From positions 186,001 to 250,000 of the forward strand of contig NZ_QFLI01000005.1 of assembly GCF_003202155.1 (NCBI RefSeq): a DNA stretch of 64,000 nucleotides, in the 5' to 3' direction. Numbering within the stretch: position 1 is the stretch's first letter; every line of letters starts with the position of its first letter. A program made the position numbers and the translations under genes. This document shows positions 44,066-52,477 of the stretch, in pieces. This DNA is from Marinifilum breve. Its GTDB lineage: Bacteria; Bacteroidota; Bacteroidia; Bacteroidales; Marinifilaceae. Under the pieces are notes generated by a model. That model did not search any database, was not told the DNA's origin, and saw nothing but the letters and a program-made list of their open reading frames with translations.

Positions 44066-44889
44066 TCTGTTGCTTCCTCCTCTAATTTTAACCGCTCCTC
44101 TTTCATTAAATCACCAACAACTTTCACGTATGATAAACTCTTAAAATCATTTGAAAGTAAAATTTTTATATTCTGAAAATTACTACCAGAAGAAGTCATA
44201 ACTTTATCAACCACTCCTAATTTAAGTCCTTCAGGGAAAATTGCTGAGTATCCACTTGTTACAATCGTATCGCCTTTGGCAATTTTTACATGAAATGGAA
44301 TATCTTTAAGCATAGCCTTACGATAATCTACACCATCCCAAATTAGAGATCCATGATAATTATTACCTTTTAGTTTGGCCGAAATCCTTAATCGATCATT
44401 TAAAACAGAAATAACTGAAGCAAAATTGTCAGATACACTTTTTACAACACCAACTACTCCATTATCGGTAACAACTGCCATTTCACGCTCAATTCCATGA
44501 ATTCTACCTTTATTAAGGGTAATATAATTCAACTGCTTATTAACAGAGTTATTGATAATTTTTGCTGTGCGATAAATGTACTGCTGTTTGTAAATTGTAT
44601 CTAAAAAAACAAAAGAAGAATCTGTTGTTAATTTATAAGATGAATGTAAAAGGTTTCGTAACCTTACATTTTCACGATTCAACTCCTCATTGGTTTTAGC
44701 TAAAGAAAGGTAGTCAGTAACGGAGGATACTTTTTGATAGATTCCTCCGCTAATGGCATTACTTGAATTCAGGAATTCTGATTTTTGATAGTTGTTATAA
44801 TTGACTAACAACAGTATACAAAATATTTCGAATACAATAAATAAAATCGTAAAATGAAATCGTACGATAAAGTGCAACAGATTCTTCAT
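44062..44889 (-). CDS. mreC: Rod-shape protein MreC
   Basis: 275 residues: one N-terminal membrane helix (about 10-30), a coiled coil (KTNEELNRENVRLRNLL, about 63-80), and the two six-stranded barrels of the periplasmic part (NYITLNKGRIHGIEREMAVVTDNGVVGVV, GDTIVTSGYSAIFPEGLKLGVV). It links cytoplasmic MreB to PBP2 and RodA. 43 bp after mreB; overlaps mreD by 4 bp. Confidence 0.94.
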   Translation of the reverse strand: MKNLLHFIVRFHFTILFIVFEIFCILLLVNYNNYQKSEFLNSSNAISGGIYQKVSSVTDYLSLAKTNEELNRENVRLRNLLHSSYKLTTDSSFVFLDTIYKQQYIYRTAKIINNSVNKQLNYITLNKGRIHGIEREMAVVTDNGVVGVVKSVSDNFASVISVLNDRLRISAKLKGNNYHGSLIWDGVDYRKAMLKDIPFHVKIAKGDTIVTSGYSAIFPEGLKLGVVDKVMTSSGSNFQNIKILLSNDFKSLSYVKVVGDLMKEERLKLEEEATE

Positions 44890-44932
44890 TCGAAAATCAA
44901 TTCCTGAGTATAAAATATGATTTCGTTCCCGA

Positions 44933-45955
44933 TTATCTTCTCAGGAACGAAAATTTATCTACATTTTTAAGGGCAATTCCAGTACCACGAGCAACAGCTC
45001 TTAATGGATCTTCTGCAATATGGAATGGAATGTTAATCTTATCAGTTAATCTCTTATCAAGACCACGTAATAAAGCTCCACCTCCTGCTAAGTAGATACC
45101 TCTGTTTACAATATCAGCATACAGTTCTGGTGGTGTTTGCTCCAAAGCACTTAAAATTGCAATTTCAATTTTTGAGATTGATTTCTCTAAACAGTGAGCA
45201 ATCTCTTGATATGAAACTGGCACTTCAATTGGCAATGCTGTCATTTGGTTTGGTCCCTGAACACGGAAATCAGCTGGTGGATCTTCGAGCTCCGACAAAG
45301 CAGAACCTACATGAATCTTAATTTCTTCTGCAGTTCTTTCACCAATTTTAATATTGTGCTGATGACGCATGTATTCTTGAATATCTACAGTCAAATCATC
45401 ACCTGCGATACGAATTGATTTGTTGGTAACGATACCTCCTAGAGAAATAACTGCAATTTCGGTTGTACCACCTCCTATATCCACTACCATGTTTCCTTCC
45501 GGAGCTTCAACATCAATTCCAATACCTATAGCAGCCGCCATTGGCTCATAAATCATATAAACATCTCTACCTCCGGCGTGTTCCGATGAATCACGTACCG
45601 CACGCATCTCCACCTCGGTACTACCCGATGGAATACAAACTACAATTCTTAACGAAGGAGGAAACAATCGAGGTTTTTTGTTAATCATTTTGATCATCCC
45701 TCGAATCATCTGCTCTGCCGCATTAAAGTCGGCAATAACACCATCCCTTAACGGTCGAATGGTTTTCAGATCTTCGTGTGTTTTACCTTGCATCTGGCGA
45801 GCTTTCTCACCAATCGCAACCATTTTTTCGGTGCGGCGATCGAGAGCTACAATCGAAGGTTCGTCAACAACAATTTTATCATTACAAATAATAATAGTGT
45901 TAGCGGTCCCCAAATCAATAGCAATCTCCTGAGTTAAAAATGAAAATAATCCCAT
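44933..45955 (-). CDS. mreB: Rod-shape-determining actin homologue MreB
   Basis: Forms membrane-bound filaments that guide side-wall synthesis. 340 residues with actin-fold motifs: phosphate 1 IDLGTANTII, VCIPSGSTEVEMRAVRDS, phosphate 2 VVDIGGGTTEIAVISLGG, and adenosine loop YLAGGGALLRGLD. First gene of the shape operon mreBCD-mrdA-rodA. An inverted repeat (45992-46024) lies between it and purH; its own promoter is not obvious. Confidence 0.97.
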   Translation of the reverse strand: MGLFSFLTQEIAIDLGTANTIIICNDKIVVDEPSIVALDRRTEKMVAIGEKARQMQGKTHEDLKTIRPLRDGVIADFNAAEQMIRGMIKMINKKPRLFPPSLRIVVCIPSGSTEVEMRAVRDSSEHAGGRDVYMIYEPMAAAIGIGIDVEAPEGNMVVDIGGGTTEIAVISLGGIVTNKSIRIAGDDLTVDIQEYMRHQHNIKIGERTAEEIKIHVGSALSELEDPPADFRVQGPNQMTALPIEVPVSYQEIAHCLEKSISKIEIAILSALEQTPPELYADIVNRGIYLAGGGALLRGLDKRLTDKINIPFHIAEDPLRAVARGTGIALKNVDKFSFLRR

Positions 45956-45991
45956 ATGGTAGCTATATCTCTGTTATCTTATTTTAGTTGC

Positions 45992-46024
45992 TTTTGGATA
46001 CAGAAATAAATTCTGTATCCAAAA
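45992..46024. repeat. 14-bp-arm hairpin between purH and mreB
   Basis: TTTTGGATACAGAA and TTCTGTATCCAAAA around ATAAA. It begins 12 bp after the purH stop on the minus strand. There is no T run behind it in the minus direction, so it is either a weak terminator or a leader hairpin of mreB. Confidence 0.6.
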
Positions 46025-46035
46025 TCGCAATTATC

Positions 46036-47568
46036 TTAGTGTTTAAAATGTCTCATTCCTGTAAACACCATAGCAATACCGAATTCGTCAGCTGCTTTAA
46101 TTGAATCTTCATCCCTTATCGATCCACCTGGCTGAATAATTGCAGCAACTCCTGCTTTATGAGCTGCTTCAACACAATCCGAGAATGGAAAAAAAGCATC
46201 TGAAGCCATAACGCTTCCTTGAATTCTTTCTGCTCCCTGGCGAATTGCATTTTCCAATGCCCAAATACGACTAACCTGTCCTGGTCCAACTCCAGTAGTA
46301 GTTTTGTCTTTTGCTAAGGCGATACCATTCGATTTTGCATGCTTCACTGTCTTCCATGCAAACATCAAATCTTCCATCTCTTTTTCTGATGGTTGTCTTT
46401 TGGTAACTACTTTTAATTCTTCTCCAATCAATTTCTGATCCTGATCCTGAATTAACAATCCACCCAATACAGTTCTGCCTTTCATAGCAGTATAATCCGA
46501 TTTTAGGATTTCAGGCAATTCCAAAAGTCTCAAATTTTTCTTCTTGGTTAGTACTTCTAAAGCTTCCTTGCTAAATGAAGGAGCAACAATTACTTCCAAG
46601 AAAATTCCGCTCATGATTTCAGCAGTAGCTTTGTCAATTTCGCGGTTTGCTGCAACAATTCCACCAAAAATAGAAACCGGATCGGCATCGTAAGCTTTCT
46701 GGAATGCTTCAGCAATAGTTTCTGCACTACCAATACCACAAGGATTAGCATGCTTGGCTGCAACAATGGTTGGCTCTTCAAACTCTTTTAGTGTTTCCAA
46801 AGCTCCATCGGTGTCACCAATGTTGTTATACGATAATTCCTTACCGTGAATTTTATTTGCCGCAGTTAATGTCCCTTCTGTTTCCTGAATTTGAGTATAG
46901 AAGGCTGCATTTTGATGCGGATTTTCTCCGTAACGAAGATCTTGTTTCTTTTCGTATGTTAGAGTTAAAGTTTTTGGTGATTTCACATTCAATTTTTTAT
47001 TGAAATAACCAGAAATCAAAGCATCGTAATGTGCTGTGTGTTCAAAAACCTTAGCTGCTAAATATTCTTTTGTCTCCTTACTTGTTTCTCCAGATTCTTT
47101 TAATTCTTCAATTACTTTTGAATAATCTTCCGGATCGGTAATTACAGAAACGAAATTATAATTTTTAGCTGCAGCTCTTAACATGGTTGGTCCACCTATG
47201 TCGATATTTTCAACAATATCTTCATGAGTTGAATCAGGATTTAAAACTGTTTGCTTGAACGGATAAAGGTTACAAACTACAATATCGATTGGATCGATCC
47301 CCAACTCAACCATTTGTTTTTGGTGAATTTCATTGTCGCGAATTGCAAGAATACCACCTTCCACATGTGGATGAATGGTTTTTAAACGACCATCGAAACA
47401 CTCAGGAAATTTCGTCAAATCAGACACATCCATTACAGGAATTCCTTCTGCTTTAAACTTTGCAGATGTTCCACCTGTTGAAATAATTTCCCAACCCATT
47501 TCGGTTAGTTCCTTAGCAAACTCAACAACATTTGTTTTATCAAAAACACTGATAAGAGCTCTCTTCAT
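46036..47568 (-). CDS. purH: Bifunctional AICAR transformylase/IMP cyclohydrolase
   Basis: Last two steps of de novo IMP synthesis. 510 residues: the N-terminal MGS-like cyclohydrolase domain (KRALISVFDKTNVVEFA, ISTGGTSAKF, DGRLKTIHPHVEGGIL) and the C-terminal transformylase domain with the catalytic KH pair in IVAAKHANPCGIG and SDAFFPFSDCVEAA. A -7 element lies 129 bp upstream. Placed just before mreB, but metabolically tied to purE and hpt at the left of the window. Confidence 0.97.
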   Translation of the reverse strand: MKRALISVFDKTNVVEFAKELTEMGWEIISTGGTSAKFKAEGIPVMDVSDLTKFPECFDGRLKTIHPHVEGGILAIRDNEIHQKQMVELGIDPIDIVVCNLYPFKQTVLNPDSTHEDIVENIDIGGPTMLRAAAKNYNFVSVITDPEDYSKVIEELKESGETSKETKEYLAAKVFEHTAHYDALISGYFNKKLNVKSPKTLTLTYEKKQDLRYGENPHQNAAFYTQIQETEGTLTAANKIHGKELSYNNIGDTDGALETLKEFEEPTIVAAKHANPCGIGSAETIAEAFQKAYDADPVSIFGGIVAANREIDKATAEIMSGIFLEVIVAPSFSKEALEVLTKKKNLRLLELPEILKSDYTAMKGRTVLGGLLIQDQDQKLIGEELKVVTKRQPSEKEMEDLMFAWKTVKHAKSNGIALAKDKTTTGVGPGQVSRIWALENAIRQGAERIQGSVMASDAFFPFSDCVEAAHKAGVAAIIQPGGSIRDEDSIKAADEFGIAMVFTGMRHFKH

Positions 47569-47696
47569 AATTCTTTTTTTTGGAGGTATTTTATAAAATG
47601 GTATAAATTAATTTTCCTTGCGAAAAACTATCTTGGCTGAGTGGTTTTACAAATCATTCATCTATAACAACTTACAAGACCCCTTAAAACCTCATG

Positions 47697-47704
47697 CAAA
47701 GTTA
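47697..47704 (-). promoter_or_regulatory. Bacteroidota -7 element for purH
   Basis: Reads TAACTTTG on the minus strand, exact TAnnTTTG, implying a leader of about 120 nt before purH. No -33 match. Confidence 0.45.
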
Positions 47705-47835
47705 AGAAAAACCTAAAAAAATCCACTTTAAGAAAAGAGTTTTTATTTGTCTTTTTTATTCCATCATAATAAATAAGACAGTTTACAATAACACAATCAA
47801 AAACCGTTAATGAAAACCTGTCTCGTTTCTAAAAG

Positions 47836-49194
47836 CTACAATAAATTAAAGAAGTACACACTAATCCCAAAATATATGAAAATACCTACAATATCATTTA
47901 GCGTGGTAATAAATGGTCCTGTTGCCAAAGCTGGGTCAATTTTCGCTTTATTCAACATCAAAGGAATTAAAGTACCTGCAATTGCTGCAAATATAATTAC
48001 GGAGAACAATGCAACAGAAACTGCAATTGTCAGAGTAAACTCTCCTGAATAAAAATAATTACAAACAAATAACAATGCCGAACAGGTCAAACCATTAATT
48101 ACAGCTCCACCCAATTCTCTCATAATTCGGCTAAATACACTTTCGAATCCAAGTGAATTGTTTGCAATACCTTGCACAATAATTGCAGATGACTGTACTC
48201 CCACATTACCTGCCATCGCGGTGATTAATGGAATAAAAATTGCCATAGCTGGAATCTGACCAATGGCATCCTCGTACTTATGAATAACCATAGCTGCAAA
48301 AATACCACCAATCAAACCGATAACAAGCCATGGAAGACGTGCTCTTGTCTGTATCCAAATAGAGTCACTAGCTTCAACATCTTCAGCCAAACCCGATGCC
48401 ATTTGGTAATCTTTCTCTGCTTCATCACGGATTACATCCACAACATCATCAATGGTAATACGTCCCATTAAACGTCCAATGCTATCAACTACAGGAATGG
48501 CAACCAAATCATATTTTTCCATGATATGTGCTACTTCCTCATCTTCTTCATCGGTGTGCACCGACATTACATCTGGTGTGTAGATATTGATAATTTTTGC
48601 CGAAGTTGGACTCAGAATCATCTTTTTTAAGGACAATGTACCCTTTAAAATTCCATCATCATCAACAACATATACATAGTAGATTTCATCAATATCTTCG
48701 GCTTGACGACTTAATTCTCGCAAACAAGTAAGAACTGTCCAGTTTTCATTTACAATTACCAGCTCTTTTGCCATCAAACCACCTGCAGTATCTTCATCGT
48801 AATGCAGAAGATCTACAATATCACCGGCTTGTTCAATATCCTCGATATGAGACAGAATCTCCTCTTGTTTTTCGTCTGACAAACCACCAATCACATCGGC
48901 AGCATCATCGGAGTCCATTTTGTCGATAAACTTTTTGGCAACAACCTCTGCAGGCAGTGCCTTCACAAAGCGATCTCTATCGTCTTCTTCTAATTCTGCC
49001 AACACATCCGCGGCAGTATCACCGTCAAGTAATAGGTATAGGAATTTTGCCTCATCAATACTTAGTTCATCGTAGATTTCGGCAATATCTGCTGGATGCA
49101 ATTCTTCCATTAAACCAATTGCCTCAGCTTCATTTTTCTCTTCGATTACTCTTTTAATTTCATCGATATATTCGCGAGTCAATTCAAATTGCAT
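47836..49194 (-). CDS. mgtE: Magnesium transporter MgtE
   Basis: Mg2+ channel gated by cytosolic Mg2+. 452 residues: the N-domain superhelix (about 1-125, LHPADIAEIYDELS, FIDKMDSDDAADVIGGL), two CBS domains (about 130-250, with DEDTAGGLMA and MGRITIDDVVDVI), the plug helix, then five membrane helices with ITAMAGNVGVQSSAI, the ion-pore motif. Standard length. 24 bp after rsmA on the same strand, so co-transcribed. Confidence 0.95.
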   Translation of the reverse strand: MQFELTREYIDEIKRVIEEKNEAEAIGLMEELHPADIAEIYDELSIDEAKFLYLLLDGDTAADVLAELEEDDRDRFVKALPAEVVAKKFIDKMDSDDAADVIGGLSDEKQEEILSHIEDIEQAGDIVDLLHYDEDTAGGLMAKELVIVNENWTVLTCLRELSRQAEDIDEIYYVYVVDDDGILKGTLSLKKMILSPTSAKIINIYTPDVMSVHTDEEDEEVAHIMEKYDLVAIPVVDSIGRLMGRITIDDVVDVIRDEAEKDYQMASGLAEDVEASDSIWIQTRARLPWLVIGLIGGIFAAMVIHKYEDAIGQIPAMAIFIPLITAMAGNVGVQSSAIIVQGIANNSLGFESVFSRIMRELGGAVINGLTCSALLFVCNYFYSGEFTLTIAVSVALFSVIIFAAIAGTLIPLMLNKAKIDPALATGPFITTLNDIVGIFIYFGISVYFFNLL

Positions 49195-49218
49195 AACAAT
49201 AAATTTTAGGTGTAATTT

Positions 49219-50010
49219 TTATTCTCTTAACTGCATATTTAGCAACTCCTGAATTTTGTTGGTCAAGTACACAAACTGCTCAATGCTCAACTGCTCCGGT
49301 CTTTTTGCCATCAGCTCATCGTCAAGCTTGTGTTCTCCCAATATGGATTTCAAGGAGTTTCGTAAAGTTTTACGGCGTTGGTTGAACCCCGTCTTCACGA
49401 CTCGAAAGAATAATTTTTCATCGCACTCCAAATTCGAAGTTGTATTTCTAGCCATTCTGATAACAGCAGATTTTACCTTTGGAGGTGGATCAAATACCTT
49501 TTCACTTACAGTAAATAAATATTCAATATCGTAAAATGCTTGCATCAAAACACTCAATATCCCGTAAGTTTTATTTCCTGGCACTGCACTCATACGTTCG
49601 GCAACTTCTTTTTGAATCATTCCAACAACTTCCGGAACTTGATCGCGATGCTCAAGAATTTTAAAAAATATTTGCGATGATATATTGTATGGGAAGTTTC
49701 CAATCACGGCAAATGATTCATTAAAAATTTTTGATAAATCGTACTTTAAAAAATCTTCACCAATAATTCGATCGGATAAATTCGGATAATTCTCCTTTAA
49801 ATAAGCTACTGATTCGGTATCAATTTCTACAACATGCGTTTCAAACTTATCATCCTGCAATAAGTATTGAGTTAAAACGCCCATACCCGGACCAATCTCC
49901 AAAACCTTAGAAACATTATCAGCCTTTAAGCCTGCCACAATTTTTTTTGCAATATTGAGGTCTTTCAAAAAGTGTTGCCCTAGATTCTTCTTCGCCCTAA
50001 CGTATCCCAT
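49219..50010 (-). CDS. rsmA: 16S rRNA (adenine1518-N6/adenine1519-N6) dimethyltransferase
   Basis: Dimethylates two adjacent adenines in the 3' hairpin of 16S rRNA late in 30S assembly (KsgA). 263 residues. [11 protein letters not shown] at the start, SAM motif EIGPGMG (38-44), catalytic motif NFPY (105-108; the usual form is N-[IL]-P-Y), and [15 protein letters not shown]. First gene of rsmA-mgtE, divergent from the flippase-like gene. Confidence 0.96.
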   Translation of the reverse strand: MGYVRAKKNLGQHFLKDLNIAKKIVAGLKADNVSKVLEIGPGMGVLTQYLLQDDKFETHVVEIDTESVAYLKENYPNLSDRIIGEDFLKYDLSKIFNESFAVIGNFPYNISSQIFFKILEHRDQVPEVVGMIQKEVAERMSAVPGNKTYGILSVLMQAFYDIEYLFTVSEKVFDPPPKVKSAVIRMARNTTSNLECDEKLFFRVVKTGFNQRRKTLRNSLKSILGEHKLDDELMAKRPEQLSIEQFVYLTNKIQELLNMQLRE

Positions 50011-50228
50011 ACCTATCCTTTTTATTCTCTTTTATACAAGCACCTGCAATTAACGAAAGTTAAAAACGGCAGCTTTTCAAAGGAGATTTCAAACATTTAC
50101 TTATTTTTGTAGCTTACATTTAATGCTCGGCAAAATTAGGACTTAATACCGAATAAGTTGGTATTCGTGCCGAAAAATTAATCATTGTTAGTTTTTTCTG
50201 TAAAATTCTAACATTAAAAATATCAAAA

Positions 50229-51248
50229 TTGAAGAAAAAGCTCGCAAATACTCTTAAATTTTTAATCTTCTTTTCAATAGGTGCATCTTTATTTTGGATC
50301 ACTTACAGAGATCAAAATGCATCTGAACTAGTACATACTATAAAGAACGATGTAAATTACTACTGGATTCTTCTTTCTCTATTTTTTGGCTTACTAAGTC
50401 ATATAAGCAGAACTATAAGATGGAACCTATTAATTGAATCATTAGGCAAGAAACCTAGAACTGTAAATACATTTCTTGCCGTAATGGTAGGATATTTTGC
50501 CAATCTGGCTTTACCTAGAATGGGTGAAATATCAAGGTGCGGAATCATTAGCAAATATGAGAAAATCTCTTTCTCTCAATTGGTAGGAACTGTTGTTCTA
50601 GAACGAGTTCTTGATATTATCATGCTAATAGTATTCCTATTAATTGCCTTATCTACTCAGTTTTCTGTAATTGCTAACTTTTTCGCCAACAACCCTGAAG
50701 TAAGCGAGAAGCTGTCGAATGTATTTGCATCAGCTTATACACTATATACATTAATTGCAATTACTCTTGTAATTTGGTTACTTAGAAAGAAGTTTAGACA
50801 TACTGGTTTTTTCAAAAAAATAGACCAAACACTTCAAAACTTTATGGATGGTTTTAGGACCATTAAAAAAATAGAAAACAAATGGCCGTTTATTCTACAC
50901 ACTGTATTCATTTGGGTGATGTACTACCTAATGACCTACATTTGTTTCTTTAGTTTTGGCTTCACCTCAAACCTACCTGCACTTGCCGGATTAACCGTAT
51001 TTGTAATGAGTGCTTTTGGAATGGTTGCTCCTGTACAAGGAGGAATTGGAGCTTGGCATTTCATGGTAATTGGAACATTATTGGTATATCTACCGGGTGT
51101 TAACAACATCGAAAGCATGTCTAGAAGTTTTGCTTTGGTGGTTCACGGAGCTCAAACTGCCATGATAATTATCGTAGGAGCATTATCAGTAATTGCTCTA
51201 CCTTTTGCCAACCGTAAAGAATTAATCAACAACAAAGCTAAAGCCTAA
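50229..51248 (+). CDS. Flippase-like membrane protein (LPG synthase TM region / AglD family)
   Basis: 339 residues, about eight helices of the UPF0104/AglD/YbhN family related to the flippase part of MprF. Recognisable parts: LFFGLLSHISRTIRWNLLIESLGKKP, VMVGYFANLALPRMGEISRCGII and FGMVAPVQGGIGAWHFMVIGTLLVY. It probably moves a lipid-linked compound across the membrane. The only plausible start is a TTG at 50229 (stop codon nine codons upstream; the first ATG is inside the conserved core). It ends 1 bp before the GNAT-like gene, so the two are coupled. Confidence 0.85.
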   Translation: MKKKLANTLKFLIFFSIGASLFWITYRDQNASELVHTIKNDVNYYWILLSLFFGLLSHISRTIRWNLLIESLGKKPRTVNTFLAVMVGYFANLALPRMGEISRCGIISKYEKISFSQLVGTVVLERVLDIIMLIVFLLIALSTQFSVIANFFANNPEVSEKLSNVFASAYTLYTLIAITLVIWLLRKKFRHTGFFKKIDQTLQNFMDGFRTIKKIENKWPFILHTVFIWVMYYLMTYICFFSFGFTSNLPALAGLTVFVMSAFGMVAPVQGGIGAWHFMVIGTLLVYLPGVNNIESMSRSFALVVHGAQTAMIIIVGALSVIALPFANRKELINNKAKA

Positions 51249-51249
51249 T

Positions 51250-52428
51250 ATGGGAACATATACGATCATAGAGGTAAATGACGACATTACAAAAAAAGAA
51301 TTTCTAGAATTACCTGTTCGATTGTATCGAAACGAAAAGAATTGGGTTAGGCCACTCGATTTTGAAATCAACAACATATTCAATCCCAAAGAGAACAAAA
51401 TGTTTCAACACGGAGAATGTTGCCGTTGGATCATGACAAATGACTCCAATGAAACAATAGGCCGAGTTGCTGCATTTATTGATCACAAATCGAAAGATTT
51501 AAACGATCAACCAACCGGCGGAATGGGATTTTTCGAATGCATCGAGAACAAAGAAGCTGCTTTTGCCCTTTTTGACCATTGTAAAAAATGGTTAAAAGAA
51601 AGAAATATTGAAGCCATGGATGGTCCAGTAAATTTTGGAGAAAGGCATCAATGGTGGGGTTTACAGGTTGAAGGTGAACACAGACCTGTTTATAATATGC
51701 CATACCACAAATCATACTACAAAGAGTTTTTTGAAGAGTATGGATTTCAGGTTTACTTTAAACAATTTACCTACAAAACTATTTTCTCGCCTGATAGCTT
51801 AAGCGATATCATTAAATGGAAAGCCGATAGACTAGCAAAAAATCCTGATTACAGAGTTGAGCATTTTTCTAAATCAAAAACTCAACGTTTTATTAAGGAT
51901 TTTGTACATATATATAATGAAGCTTGGGTTAAAGAAATTCCAGGAATTGAGGGGATAACCGAACACCAAACCCAAACGCTTTTTGATGATCTTAAGCCAA
52001 TTATTCATGAAAAACTAATGTGGTTTGCTTATTACAAAGATCAGCCAATTGGATTTTTTATCATGATTCAGGATTTGAATGAATACCTGCAACACATTAA
52101 CGGTAAAATTACATTCTATGGAAAGTTAAGATTTCTTTATTACAAATACTTTCAAAGAAACAAAAATGCCATTGGTTTAATTTTCGGTGTTGTACCTGAA
52201 TTTCAGAAAAGGGGTATTGAAGCGGCAATGATTTACGAATTCTCAAAATCGGGCCTTGATAATAAATTCCCATTTCGAACTTTAGAAATGAATTGGATTG
52301 GTGATTTCAACCCAAGAATGAGCCACTTGATGAAACACATTGGGGCTAAAGTATACAAAACTCATCACACTTATCGCAAACTGTTTGATGAGAAGAAAGA
52401 GTTTAAACGATCAGAAATTATACAATAA
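51250..52428 (+). CDS. GNAT-like protein of unknown substrate
   Basis: 392 residues. It reads as two halves: an N-terminal part (1-190) with RLYRNEKNWVRPLDFEI, IGRVAAFID and MDGPVNFGERHQWWGLQVEG, and a C-terminal GNAT domain (about 215-375). The latter has QPIGFFIMIQDLNEY and the acetyl-CoA-binding turn GVVPEFQKRGIEAAMIYEF. The family is common in Bacteroidota and other phyla and has no assigned reaction. Coupling with a flippase-like protein suggests acylation of a lipid head group or envelope component; that is inference. Its stop codon is part of a terminator hairpin. Confidence 0.75.
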   Translation: MGTYTIIEVNDDITKKEFLELPVRLYRNEKNWVRPLDFEINNIFNPKENKMFQHGECCRWIMTNDSNETIGRVAAFIDHKSKDLNDQPTGGMGFFECIENKEAAFALFDHCKKWLKERNIEAMDGPVNFGERHQWWGLQVEGEHRPVYNMPYHKSYYKEFFEEYGFQVYFKQFTYKTIFSPDSLSDIIKWKADRLAKNPDYRVEHFSKSKTQRFIKDFVHIYNEAWVKEIPGIEGITEHQTQTLFDDLKPIIHEKLMWFAYYKDQPIGFFIMIQDLNEYLQHINGKITFYGKLRFLYYKYFQRNKNAIGLIFGVVPEFQKRGIEAAMIYEFSKSGLDNKFPFRTLEMNWIGDFNPRMSHLMKHIGAKVYKTHHTYRKLFDEKKEFKRSEIIQ

Positions 52429-52462
52429 AAGAAAAGGCTGCAAATTGCAGCCTTTTCTTTTA
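52426..52462. terminator. Bidirectional terminator, GNAT-like gene / recQ
   Basis: A 37-bp, nearly perfect palindrome (GAAAAGGCTGCA pairs with TGCAGCCTTTTC) with A-rich left and T-rich right flanks. It starts with the TAA of the GNAT-like gene and ends 15 bp before the recQ stop. Confidence 0.92.
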
Positions 52463-52477
52463 TATAAATATAAATCT

